Shown one piece after another: positions 24,590 to 35,338 of a DNA stretch of 64,000 bases (its first letter is position 1; each line of letters starts with the position of its first letter). Location: positions 6,314,001 through 6,378,000 of the forward strand of contig CATNEN010000025.1 in assembly GCA_950097015.1 (NCBI GenBank). The letters are read 5' to 3'. The position numbers were made by a program, and so were the translations under genes. The stretch is from Macrostomum hystrix (Eukaryota; Platyhelminthes; Macrostomidae). The notes beneath the pieces were generated by a model that was not told the DNA's origin, ran no database searches, and saw only the letters and a list, made by a program, of their open reading frames with translations.

Positions 24590-25700
24590 GGTTGTCTCGT
24601 ACGCGCCCTGCGTCATCTGCGCCCTGGGTCAGCACCCTGCAGCTCAAGACCTGCCATGGGACGCTGTGGAGAGTGCATGGCCGCACGATTATGAGCGCCC
24701 AGCCATCTGCACCTTTTGACGGTCTAATCGCCATCTAAAAAAATATCCTCCCGCTAATTGAGGTGAGGCTGCAAAAAACACCAGGCGCCTCCTCGACGCT
24801 GGGGTGCGCTTTAATCCGCACCTTGCAGCACCGAAGCGAAAACTCTCACCCACACACGGACTCTGCCTAAAAGACGTGGGGACGACGTACAATGGAATCA
24901 CTGTGTCGATCCTAACGGACGTGGAACCGCGCACACTCAACCTTCTGCATCGTTTTAAGGTTCTCATTCCAACCAGGGATCAAGCTATTAACCCCTGTAG
25001 AGTCCAGGAGGTCCACTGCTACGCAGAAGGATCCATGAAAGACAGCAATGTCGGCTTCATGGTCTCAACGCGCGTGTCATTGCTAAACGTACCCAACACA
25101 CTGGAAAATATTTGATTGTGTTTTTCAGAACAAAGTCCTTGCCATCAGCTTCTGCGCCGCGGAACTGAGCCAAAAAAGTTTTTTAGACAAGACAATCATC
25201 TTCCATTCCGACAGCCAGGCTGCCCTGCAGGACCTCTGTCATACAACTACCACCTCTCTCACTCTCTGACAGTCTCCGACTATGTCCGACAGCTCAACAA
25301 CCTGGCTGGTAAAAACACCGTCAGACTCCAAATGGATACCGGCCAGGCAATGCTGGTTTTCCTCGAAACGAGCTGGTGGCTATCTGGCAAAACATGGAGG
25401 TGCCAGCTCCGCGTTGGGTCCCGACCTATCCAAAAAAATACCGTGATTAATGGCCAGATTAATAACTGGGCCACTAACCTTAAACACACCCGATGGAGGA
25501 ACCACAAACTGCTGCCAATCCAGAGCAGCATGCAGTCCCGATTCTGCATCCACCCGGCTCCGAAAATTCCTCCTGAAGAAACTCGGAAAGACATCCGGGC
25601 ATTCACTATGATCCTCACAGGCCTAGCTGGCACAGCTTCTTCGGGAGACCTTCGGGGGAGCATATAGGGAGACCTATGCTTGAGAATGATGATGCCTGAT
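24590..25700 (+). mobile_element. decayed 3' end of a non-LTR retrotransposon (RT C-terminus and RNase H)
   Basis: The plus strand shows pieces in shifting frames. VRFNPHLAAPKRKLS resembles the palm-distal FNPxK block of LINE reverse transcriptases. AEGSMKDSNVGF matches the TDGS opening of RNase H. IIFHSDSQAAL is the DSQAAL block, and NTVRLQWIP with NEL and LAKHGG are its later blocks, read in another frame. The 3' end has gatgatgcctgatgatgac. Several frameshifts and stops show it is dead. The 5' end of the element is absent. Confidence 0.75.
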
Positions 25701-27984
25701 GATGACTTCGTTTATCACAGTCCTTTCTTTAACAGTGAAAGGCTCGCTTTCGCTAATGACTTTTATGATTTTATAACACACTTTTTATGCTTGGGTTTCC
25801 GCCATAGATGCCATTGTTGTGGTCTGTGCTAGGGGCCTACTGTTGTTAGGGTTGTAGCCAATAGACTAAACTAGGAGCTATACATAGAACAAGATGGATC
25901 CGTAAATTAAGGAAAAGAAAGCATTTCAATGGCACCGATTCCACCGCTTATAAACTGGAAACATGCAGCTAGCAGTCAATGCACTCAACGGAGTTAAGCT
26001 TAACGATCGAACTACACTTTTTGTCTGAGATTAGTCAAAATGACCATCACGACGATTCTTCGATGCTCGATTTCATGCGCGTTACTGGTTAAGCTATAGT
26101 TACCAATTTGGTACTGATCGTTAATTTTTCAGCGTTACTTTTTCCCGTTACCTTGGCTGTTAACGAAAACGAAGTGTGCACTTTCCGTTACTAGCTGTTT
26201 TCTTATTAGTTTCCGAATATATAATTAGAAATCAGCAGCACTGTAAATAATTTCTTTTGCTGCATTTTAAGGCGCTTAAAATTTTATATATTATTTTTGA
26301 AATATTGGTAATATGTATAAATATTGTTGCTCTTCCCTTCCAGTTTTGATGCTCTCCCATCTCCCGTGATTTCATAGCGACGCCTGATAGGATAGCCATC
26401 GCGAAATGTGATCAGCACTATCACCTCTCTCGATGGCAGCCGACAATCAGGTCCTACTTTTCTCTGCTTATCTTGCGACAGGGTTCTCGCCCTGCAGGAT
26501 TCTGCTCATCCACTGCAGCAAAACATTCGTCACTGCTCTGCTCGCTAATTTCTTCGTCTGCCATATCTATATGTTTGTCTAATGAAATCTGTTATTTTCA
26601 AAGGCTTGCACAACTGTACGGAAAGGATTAATAGCGCGCCCAAATTCTCAAATTGATTGCTCCATAGACCCCTTTCAGGTCATAGACAATGAAAGACAAG
26701 TCTATAAAATCCGACTGCTTATTTTATTGACAGTTATTGGGCTCATTCTTTGCCAGGAACGCCTAGTCTATGGCTTAAAGTGCTATAATTCCAGGACCAT
26801 CAAATCGTTTGATGGTCCCGAAATGAAAGCAGTTTGAACCATAGACTAAACAGAACTAAACAGTCTATTTAAATGCAACAAAAATAGCAGGAATTATATG
26901 CTGTTTAACGAAGCAACAAAAAGACAATTTTCTAGCAAAACTATAGACAATTAGTAGGATTATATAGGAAACATATTTAGTTTCTTTCAATAATAGGCAG
27001 TGCATTAAACGTTTCACAAACTCATTTAAACAGAATTTCGATTTTCGCTCGATCAATGATGATAGACTTGACACCGTGGTCAGTAATAGACAGTATTGTC
27101 GCTATCAAATTCTTCTTCCATCGCGGTGTGGTTAAAGTGAAAGCTACAAAACAAAGTAATTCGGATTTCGTCTAGCTAGTACTGTCTTAAATTTATGGAA
27201 AATTTGTCTATGGTTCCAATGTGGGGGCTTTGCCGCGACACTCCCGATGGCTGCACCGCATTCGGCGCGGCTCAAGAGGAAAATACGCTCGTAAGCAAAA
27301 CAAAACAAAAATAAGCAATTCGGATTTCATATAAGATCACGGTAGTTTAATGTGCATTGTCATATTGACTAGCCAACAGTGGCTATTAATTTTTGTCTAT
27401 GGCAATTTGCAAAGAACAGGGTTGAGGGAGGCAAGGAATATCTTTCTCTCCCTACAGCGCGATATTTTTTCGTCTCAGTGCGCGCGTTCATATGAAAACA
27501 TGATTCATCTGTCTCAATTCCCGGACAATTTCATAACCGGCTTGACTACGGTGGAAATGTCAAGGTTGACGTTCAAGCATCTTCGGCCGATACTGTTCGA
27601 CCGGAGCTAGATATTCATCTGAGTGGTAGTTTCAGCAATTGCAACTTCAAATTCGGTGATCAGTGAGTACTGATGAGCACTGAGTGAGTTACTGAGTTTT
27701 CGAGTTACAACTAGAGCACTGACTACTAGACACTGGCTCGTTGAAAATGTTCAACGAGTTCAACTTTGTGTTCAACTTTATGTTCAACTTTGCTACGTTT
27801 GCTTTTCGTAAAATATAAAGTTTGTGTTGTTGCATTATAAGGCTTCAGCAACGTATTATATGGTATAAACGATCACTCAGCGATAATGGCATGTCTATGG
27901 CACAAACTGCGCCAATCCGCCATGAGCCAGAAGCTGACAAAATTTGGACGCTTATATTTGTTTCTTTTAATTATCAATTAAAGT
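25701..27984. other. gene-poor region with a recurrent TTGTCTATGG motif
   Basis: No gene recognised. Short frames (for example 27350-27610) show no family resemblance. The octamer GTCTATGG or its complement occurs repeatedly here, as described in the findings. Confidence 0.45.
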
Positions 27985-28290
27985 ATTTTACCAACCGGTA
28001 AAAGCATTATAAGGCTTCAGGCCATAGACAAATCAACTCCCCCTATAACGCCGTTGCTTGTCGACCGACAGCCGCCAGATAGCGTTATAGGGGGAGTTGA
28101 TTTGTCTATGGCCTGAAGCCTTATAATGCTTTTACCGGTTGGCTGCCTCGCAGTTAATGGCGATTACGATCTCGGCGCTACGCGCCTCGATCGACCGCCA
28201 TTAACTTGCTCGGCACCCAACCGGTAAAATTAAAGTTCCATTATTGCACGCTGAAAGCCGCCAGCGTGCATTTTTGGCGCATTATTGCAC
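27985..28290. repeat. perfect palindrome with 61-bp arms and nested inverted repeats
   Basis: Arms at 27991-28051 and 28082-28142 are exact reverse complements, separated by a 30-bp loop. To the right are nested pairs: gttaatggcg with cgccattaac (about 28153-28206), ttttaccggttgg (28130-28142) with ccaaccggtaaaa (28217-28229), and gcacgctg with cagcgtgc near 28246-28269. A partial copy, gcattataaggcttcag, is at about 27833-27849. It looks like a foldback or MITE-like element; no terminal duplication was identified. Confidence 0.85.
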
Positions 28291-28491
28291 CCTGATTGTC
28301 AATTGTCTATGGTAAAATCTCCATTATTTTGACTCACTTGTTGGCTAGACTATTTAACAATGGTAGATTGCATAGTATGTTGCAGAATTAAAGAATGACC
28401 TAAACACGAGTCTTAATACCTATGTTATACACTCAGATGTTCAGAAGAGTGAACTCATTTTAAAATATCCAACTGGTTCTCGTCTTCCTCA

Positions 28492-28563
28492 AGCAGAGTG
28501 GCGCAGTGGAAGCGTGCTGGGCCCATAACCCAGAGGTCCGTGGATCGAAACCACGCTCTGCTA
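28492..28563 (+). tRNA. initiator tRNA-Met (CAT anticodon)
   Basis: This 72-nt sequence folds as an eukaryotic initiator tRNA. The acceptor stem is AGCAGAG with CTCTGCT and discriminator A. The D arm reads GGCGCAGTGGAAGC, the anticodon stem-loop is TGGGCCCATAACCCA with CAT, and the T arm has ATCGAAA, the initiator-type loop lacking TTC. The T stem CGTGG/CCACG is intact. A run of five T at 28569-28573 is the expected Pol III terminator. Confidence 0.97.
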
Positions 28564-28568
28564 AATAC

Positions 28569-28573
28569 TTTTT
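28569..28573 (+). terminator. Pol III T5 terminator of tRNA-iMet
   Basis: TTTTT begins five bases after the mature tRNA 3' end. Confidence 0.85.
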
Positions 28574-30065
28574 ACCAAAAAACCTCTACGTTGTATTTTG
28601 TATAGAAACATGAGCACGATGCACGATAAATAAATATAGCCTGGAAATATTTTTTATGCTATTTTCTTGAGATTTTCTGTCTTCCTAAGCAATTTTTTTA
28701 CACAGTTACTTAGCATTTAAGCTGAATCTCGTCTCCATCCATTTTTTTCTATACATATCGGTCATGGAGATTGTGCTACTCATTAGTAGAATGTAAGGAG
28801 GTACAGATTAAAATTTGAAAAGAGAAATTGAAAAGAATTGAAAACATTTCACAAATGAATAGCATTCATTTAATTACCACAGGTAGGAAAGGTGCATATA
28901 AAAAATGTAGGCATTGACTTGCGTGGCACCTAACTTTCAGTTTCCGATTGAGATTAATTATACAAGAACTTCTAAGAAAGTTCTTCTATAACTCGATAGT
29001 TTCTGTTTCGGTTTCGGTTTTCCCACGAGTGAATAAAAATGCGACCGTAGAAAAGTATTGAAAGTTCTAAAGAAAGTTCTCACGCTTCATCAAATAGGAA
29101 AAGTAAAAAATTAAACATTAAATTTATGGAGATAAAAAAGGTGTGCCTTGGTGATGTCATATTATTAAATGCTCTGTTCGGAGCAAATCTTTTTGTAAAA
29201 CTTCTTCCTGCCACTCCTAAATAAAATTACTTCGGAGTTGGCCTAGAAAAGCGATGTATTAGAAAAGCAACTGCGAACTAGTAGCAGCAGCAGCAGTTAT
29301 CTTTTCTTCGGTACAGGTGCCCGAACGTCAAAATGGAACGCGCAAATTAAGACGTTTTGAGCAGCCTAATTAATATTTAGCCTGTTGTTCTCTCTCTATC
29401 TCTATATCGCTCTGTTTCAATCGGCTGTGCAAAGTTTCTAATGAGAAGGAATTGATGGGACAGCTCCGTTCGCATATACGCTCACGCTCGTAGCTACTAG
29501 TGAGTATTTTAGAGAGCCCGTTCGCTGCACAGCTCTCAAAAACTCGATGGAGGGGTTAGAGAAAAGAGGCTGCTTTCTCGGGGTGGGGCAAGAAGAGAAC
29601 TAAGATCAAGAATAATACTCTCGTAGTCGTAATAGAGGAAAACACAGCACGGCACACTTTTTTCTCATGCGTCATTCTTCTCTCTCTGTCTCTCCGTCTC
29701 CACGCGTTCATTCCTCGAAAAGCAAGGCTTGTCCCGATTCGCTCTCAACCCGAAGCAATTCAACAAGGCCCACCTCACCAGTTTACCTCCTTGGGGGGAG
29801 GAGGGGAGGACGGTAGGGGGCTGAGAGACGAAGAGAGAGAACGAATACCCGGAGCGGTTTCGGGTATTCGTTGTCAGCCATTCCCGCAGCCTCCCGCTCA
29901 CTCGATCTGTTTTTTTTCTACTTAATTGTCTAACTGTTTAGACCGTTGGGGAGACCACTTCTAGCTTGAGGCTCAGATCTTGTAGAGGCCAGTCCAGACC
30001 TAAATGGCCTGGTGACATTGAAGCTAACACTATCGAGTCAAGGTCGACGCGCGGCGTTTTAAGAA
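28574..30065. other. intergenic, no gene recognised
   Basis: AT-rich to 29,300, then a CT/GA-rich part with a short cag run at 29283-29294. No feature with family resemblance was seen. It could contain the promoter of the plus-strand gene that follows. Confidence 0.4.
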
Positions 30066-30707
30066 ATTGTCAAAGAACCGCAGAAGCAGCGGCAGAAGCA
30101 TCTCCGGGCAGTCCTGGCGGCCGGATCTCCCAGCCGTCGAAGCGACTCGCCGCTCATGTCTTCCTCCTCGCGGCGTCGCGCCAAAGTTCGCGTCGGTCGA
30201 CTGCCGGCATTCGCCGACTTTTATCAAATGGCCGACGCAGCCGCTGATGCCGACGATGTGCGTGTCAACGGAGCATCCGTCGACATCAGCTCAATGCCTA
30301 CGTCCTGCCGGCGTCATCAGCTTCGTCGAACTGCCTCGGACGCTGCCTGTCAGCAGCAGTCGGCGCGACGGCCTCGGGCGGTGCCCGTTCGACGCCTGAC
30401 GGCTCGGTCTCCGTGCCAAGCATCAACAGCCTTGGCTACCGTTCAGCTGGATCTCACCGGCGTTCCAGGTGTTCGAGCAGAGGTCGCCTTCCACGGTCAG
30501 CCAGCCGCCAGCTGTGCGACATCGCCAGGTGATAAACGGGACGAGGAACAGCGACAAAAGGCTGGACCGGCATCAGTCAGCCAGACCTCCTGGGGCCCCG
30601 GCCGATGCCGATTCGTTCAAGTGCAAAATCCGCTCTGCGTGCCGCGCTGCAGCGACAACCTTGGCACCTGGCGGACCTGCATGGTGCCAATTGCCGACCT
30701 GGAGAGA
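30066..30707 (+). other. GC-rich segment, possible upstream exon of the CCR4 gene
   Basis: Composition jumps to exon-like GC here and all three plus frames have open stretches. The frame starting at Met 30156 runs 186 codons to 30716. A good donor GAT|GTGAGT lies at 30707/30708. If that frame is spliced to the acceptor at 35329-35330, the phase matches (T + TT) and it reads on into FAFMKPPRQRW. I recognise no domain, and it is not leucine-rich-repeat sequence as in CNOT6. A phase match happens by chance one time in three, so this is only a candidate. Confidence 0.3.
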
Positions 30708-30716
30708 TGTGAGTAG

Positions 30717-31374
30717 TCGACTCGATTCCAAGAGTTGGGCATTCGTATAAAGCGGATTATGTACAAGGTGTAACGTCAGTAAAAAATTTTTTTGCTTAAT
30801 ATAATACCCTGTTTTTTTCTGGCCTGGCCTAAGTCTTGTGAGACAGACAGTCGGATTGCTTCAGTGCATCTGGACCAGACTTGGAATGGGATAATTTCTT
30901 TCCCTAACAAATTACGAGTACTTCCTCAGTCTTCCCATAGAAACAGAAATACATTGATTGCATCCAGGAAATTTTAGTGAATTAAATAACAATAACATAT
31001 GAAAACTATTGGACTATAATTGTGTATAAAAAACTTCAGCAAACTAGGAACCTAAAATTTGTTAACGTCGCTTTAATTAGAGAAGCTTTTTACGCTGCGT
31101 TAGACAACAGAGAAACCGTTTTTACGAGCGAGAATCTACTATAGCCACGCGATAGAGCAAAAACCAAAAGTGCTTACTAAACCTGCTTTGCAGGAAAACA
31201 GGCACTGGATTAAATCATATCCCCATATAATCAACACAAATGACTAACAAATCACTTTGAGCCATCTTTCGTCATTAGTCTGCGCTTTTTCTGCAGCTTG
31301 ATTAATCTTCCAGGCGATTCATCACATGTCACCTGTAGAGAACCATTTACATTCACGCTACCATATTCCGTATC
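30717..31374. other. AT-rich, no gene recognised
   Basis: Likely intronic if the 30.1-30.7 kb exon is real. No feature seen. Confidence 0.4.
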
Positions 31375-32890
31375 ATTTTCTCACCCTCTCTCCTTCTCAC
31401 ATTCTCCTTCTCACGTTCTCCTTCTCACATTCTCCTTCTCTACCTCTCCTTCTCACCCTCTCCTTCTCTTCCTCTCCTTCTCTCCCTCTCCTTCTCTCCC
31501 TCTCCTTCTCCCCCTCTCCTTCTCTTCTGCTCCTTCTCTCCCTCTCCTTCTCTCCCGCTCCTTCTCTCCCTCTACTTCTCTCCCTCTCCTTCTCTCCCGC
31601 TCCTTCTCTCCCTCTCCTTCTCTCCCGCTCCTTCTCTCCCTCTCCTTCTCTCCCTCTCCTTCTCTCCCTCTCCTTCTCTCCCTCTGCTTCTCTCCCTCTC
31701 CTTCTCCCCCTCTCCTTCTCTCCCGCTCCTTCTCTCCCTCTCCTTCTCTCCCGCTCCTTCTCTCCCTCTCCTTCTCTCCCTCTCCTTCTCTCCCTCTCCT
31801 TCTCTCCCTCTCCTTCTCTCCCTCTCCTTCTCTTCTGCTCCTTCTCTCCCTCTCCTTCTCTCCCTCTCCTTCTCTTCCTCTCCTTCTCTCCCTCTCCTTC
31901 TCTTCTGCTCCTTCTCTCCCTCTCCTTCTCTCCCGCTCCTTCTCTCCCTCTCCTTCTCTCCCTCTCCTTCTCTTCCTCTCCTTCTCTTCCTCTCCTTCTC
32001 TCCCTCTCCTTCTCTTCTGCTCCTTCTCTCCCTCTCCTTCTCTCCCGCTCCTTCTCTCCCTCTCCTTCTCTCCCGCTCCTTCTCTCCCTCTCCTTCTCTC
32101 CCGCTCCTTCTCTCCCTCTCCTTCTCTCCCGCTCCTTCTCTCCCTCTCCTTCTCTCCCGCTCCTTCTCTCCCTCTCCTTCTCTCCCTCCCTCTCCTTCTC
32201 TTCTGCTCCTTCTCTTCTGCTCCTTCTCTCCCGCTCCTTCTCTCCCTCTCCTTCTCTCCCTCTCCTTCTCTCCCTCTCCTTCTCTCCCTCTGCTTCTCTC
32301 CCTCTCCTTCTCCCCCTCTCCTTCTCTCCCGCTCCTTCTCTCCCTCTCCTTCTCTCCCGCTCCTTCTCTCCCTCTCCTTCTCTCCCTCTCCTTCTCTCCC
32401 TCTCCTTCTCTCCCTCTCCTTCTCTCCCTCTCCTTCTCTTCTGCTCCTTCTCTCCCTCTCCTTCTCTCCCTCTCCTTCTCTTCCTCTCCTTCTCTCCCTC
32501 TCCTTCTCTTCTGCTCCTTCTCTCCCTCTCCTTCTCTCCCGCTCCTTCTCTCCCTCTCCTTCTCTCCCTCTCCTTCTCTTCCTCTCCTTCTCTTCCTCTC
32601 CTTCTCTCCCTCTCCTTCTCTTCTGCTCCTTCTCTCCCTCTCCTTCTCTCCCGCTCCTTCTCTCCCTCTCCTTCTCTCCCGCTCCTTCTCTCCCTCTCCT
32701 TCTCTCCCGCTCCTTCTCTCCCTCTCCTTCTCTCCCGCTCCTTCTCTCCCTCTCCTTCTCTCCCGCTCCTTCTCTCCCTCTCCTTCTCTCCCTCCCTCTC
32801 CTTCTCTTCTGCTCCTTCTCTTCTGCTCCTTCTCTCCCGCTCCTTCTCTCCCTCTCCTTCTCTCCCTCTCCTCTCTCCCTCTCCTTCTCA
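31375..32890. repeat. 14-bp homopyrimidine minisatellite, about 108 copies
   Basis: The unit is ccttctctccctct with variants containing cccgct, cttctgct and ttcctct. The plus strand is almost purely C/T (apart from scattered G in cccgct and ttctgct) over 1.5 kb. Landmark variants (a ctctgcttc unit at about 31686 and 32292, and a ctccctccctct unit near 32185 and 32790) recur at an offset of about 606 bp, so a 600-bp block has been duplicated in tandem. Confidence 0.95.
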
Positions 32891-33696
32891 GCCTGTCCCT
32901 GTAACACTCTCTAATATTTCAGAGACCAGTTTAAACTGTGTTAAACTGCTGAGTCTCAGAGTTAATTTCGCTTCCTCAAAGCTGAGCTTCCTCAAGCTGC
33001 TAGTCACGAACAAATTCAGCTTTTTTCCTTTAATCCTTAAACCATTTCGACGTTACCCAGTAGCAAAAAATGCAGCATTATAAGAAAAATCCAGGGATAC
33101 AGGGATAAGGCGTTGGTGACCAGCTCAGGCCTGGAGAAATTATTGTAATCGGATAATCAAAAAATGATAATGCTTAATAATAATGTTTCCGGATAGGCCC
33201 TATACTATTATGGGGTGGGGAACATCTCGCCCTGACCAGTCAGTCCTCCCAATACCCAATCCCTAAAAAACTCATCCATTTTAGAGAGGCCTAAATAGGC
33301 GGTCGGGCTGTAGATTTTTCGATTTTATAATTGTATATAATTATCGTCTGATTCTTTCCTCGTCAGAAAATCTAATTAGACTCTAACTGAGTATAATTAG
33401 TTATTTATCAGGTGAAACTAATTAGACGATAGATAAGCAGATAGTGTACGTAACCGGCACAATGGGCACGGCTTCTATACATAGATAAATTCGAAATCTT
33501 TGAATCTTTAGAAAAATGCTTTTAAAATTGCGCTAAGATTACGACCAATCAATTATCGATGCGGTTGCACTCAAATAAGAATCTGAAATATGATTTCTAA
33601 TTATATAGGGCAAAATAATCTTAGTCTTGACTGTCTGTCGATTCCAGATCTCCTCTTTCCAAATTAATTTGATTAAATATTGAATGCTGTCGGTCC
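32891..33696. other. AT-rich, no gene recognised
   Basis: Separates two pyrimidine-rich arrays. No coding signal seen. Confidence 0.4.
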
Positions 33697-34070
33697 AGAT
33701 TCTCTCTCCATCTCACCCTCTATCCTTCTAACCCTCTCTCACTATTTTCCCCTCTCCTTCTCACCCACTCCCCTTTTCATTCTCTCTTTCTCACCCTCTC
33801 TCCTTTTCATTCTCTCTTTCTCACCCTCTCATCTCACCCTCTCTCCTTCCCACCCTCTCTCCTTCTCACCCTCTCTCCTTCTCACCCTCTCCTTCTCACT
33901 ATCTCTCTCACCCTCTCCTTCTCACTATCTCTCCTTCTCACCCTCTCCTTCTCACTATCTCTCTCACCCTCTCCTTCTCACTATCTCTCCTTCTCACCCT
34001 CTATCCTTCTCACTCTCTCTCTCACCCTGTCCTTCTCCCTCTCTCTCCTTCTCACTCTCTTTTCTGAGTC
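33697..34070. repeat. irregular CT-rich array
   Basis: Repeats of ctctccttctcaccctctc with ctcactatct interspersed. It is less regular than the 14-bp array and includes A residues, so it is probably a separate expansion. Confidence 0.8.
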
Positions 34071-34550
34071 CTATACTTCCCGTACTATAGACTATTGCTC
34101 ATAGTTCTAAATGCAAAATTGAACGATAATTTGAAGGAAAAAGAATTTTAATAACTTTCACGCGTGCCAACTAGGTAACTGCAGGCGATCTGCCCAGTCA
34201 GATTATTCGCAGCAATTCAAGCATTCGACTCAAAATAAGAATGATCGCGCTAAAATTGTCACGATCTGATTCTTGGCCAAGAGATGCGAGCCTACTGCTT
34301 TGAAGCAATAACAAACGTAGAGAATTTTAGCCATTTCGGCCTATCACTGTCAGTTATTCTCGGTCTCGAGTTTCGCATCGGCTGTAACACTGCATGTGTC
34401 GCACGCGGTGCCTACATGAAATTCCGCACGCTAAATTAATTTACAAACATCTCGCATAGTCGCTACTGGAGTTTTAGAGTTGCCATCCATTAAAATTACT
34501 TCTGATGCTAAAGCATAAGATACTATGCTAGGCTTTTGTATGTACCACTG
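34071..34550. other. spacer, no gene recognised
   Basis: Mixed composition between two arrays, presumably intronic. No conserved frame. Confidence 0.4.
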
Positions 34551-35240
34551 ACCCGCTCCGGCCGACCATGACCCTCTCTGACCCGCTCTGGCCCACCCTG
34601 ACCCGCTATGGCCCTCTCTGACCCGCTCTGGCCGACACTGACCCGCTCTGACCGACCCTGACCCGCTCTGGCCCTCTCTGACCCGCTCTGGCCCTCTCTG
34701 ACCCGCTCTGGCCCTCTCTGACCCGCTCTGACCGACCCTGACCCGCTCTGGCCCTCTCTGACCCGCTCTGGCCCTCTCTGACCCGCTCTGACCGACCCTG
34801 ACCCGCTCTGGCCCTCTCTGACCCGCTCTGGCCCTCTCTGACCCGCTCTGGCCCTCTCTGACCCGCTCTGGCCGACCCTGACCCGCTCTGGCCGACCCTG
34901 ACCCGCTCTGGCCCTCTCTGACCTGCTCTGGCCCTCTCTGACCCGCTATGGCCGACCCTGACCCGCTCTGGCCGACCCTGACCCGCTCTGGCCCTCTCTG
35001 ACCCGCTCTGGCCGACCCTGACCCGCTCTGGCCGACCCTGACCCGCTCTGGCCGACCCTGACCCTGACTCTGGCCGACCCTGATCTCTTGCGGCCCGATC
35101 TGGCCCTCTCTGATCCGCTCTGGCCCTCTCGACCCGCTCTGGCCAACGCTGGCCCTCCCTGACCCGCTCTGGCCTTCTCGACCCGCTCTGGCCCACGCTG
35201 ACCCACCCTGACCCGCTCTGACCCATCCAGACCTGCTCTG
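34551..35240. repeat. 20-bp minisatellite, about 34 copies
   Basis: The unit is acccgctctggccctctctg, with a common gccgaccctg variant. It becomes irregular after 35060. The array ends 90 bp before the splice acceptor of the first confirmed CCR4 exon, so it lies in that gene's upstream intron or 5' region. Confidence 0.94.
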
Positions 35241-35338
35241 ACCTGCACTGCTGCTGTACACACTCAACAATCTTCTTCGGCGCTCCCAAGCCGACAATAA
35301 TTCTTCCCCTAATCGATTCCTGATCTCCAGTTGCATTC

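Noticed and set aside
29665-29901. 78-codon minus-strand frame near the CT-rich region
   Set aside because: No family resemblance, low-complexity composition and no splice context to support it.
31298-33083. Ser/Leu/Pro-rich 538- and 585-codon frames, and an Arg/Glu-rich frame on the other strand
   Set aside because: They arise from the 14-bp pyrimidine array in several frames at once.
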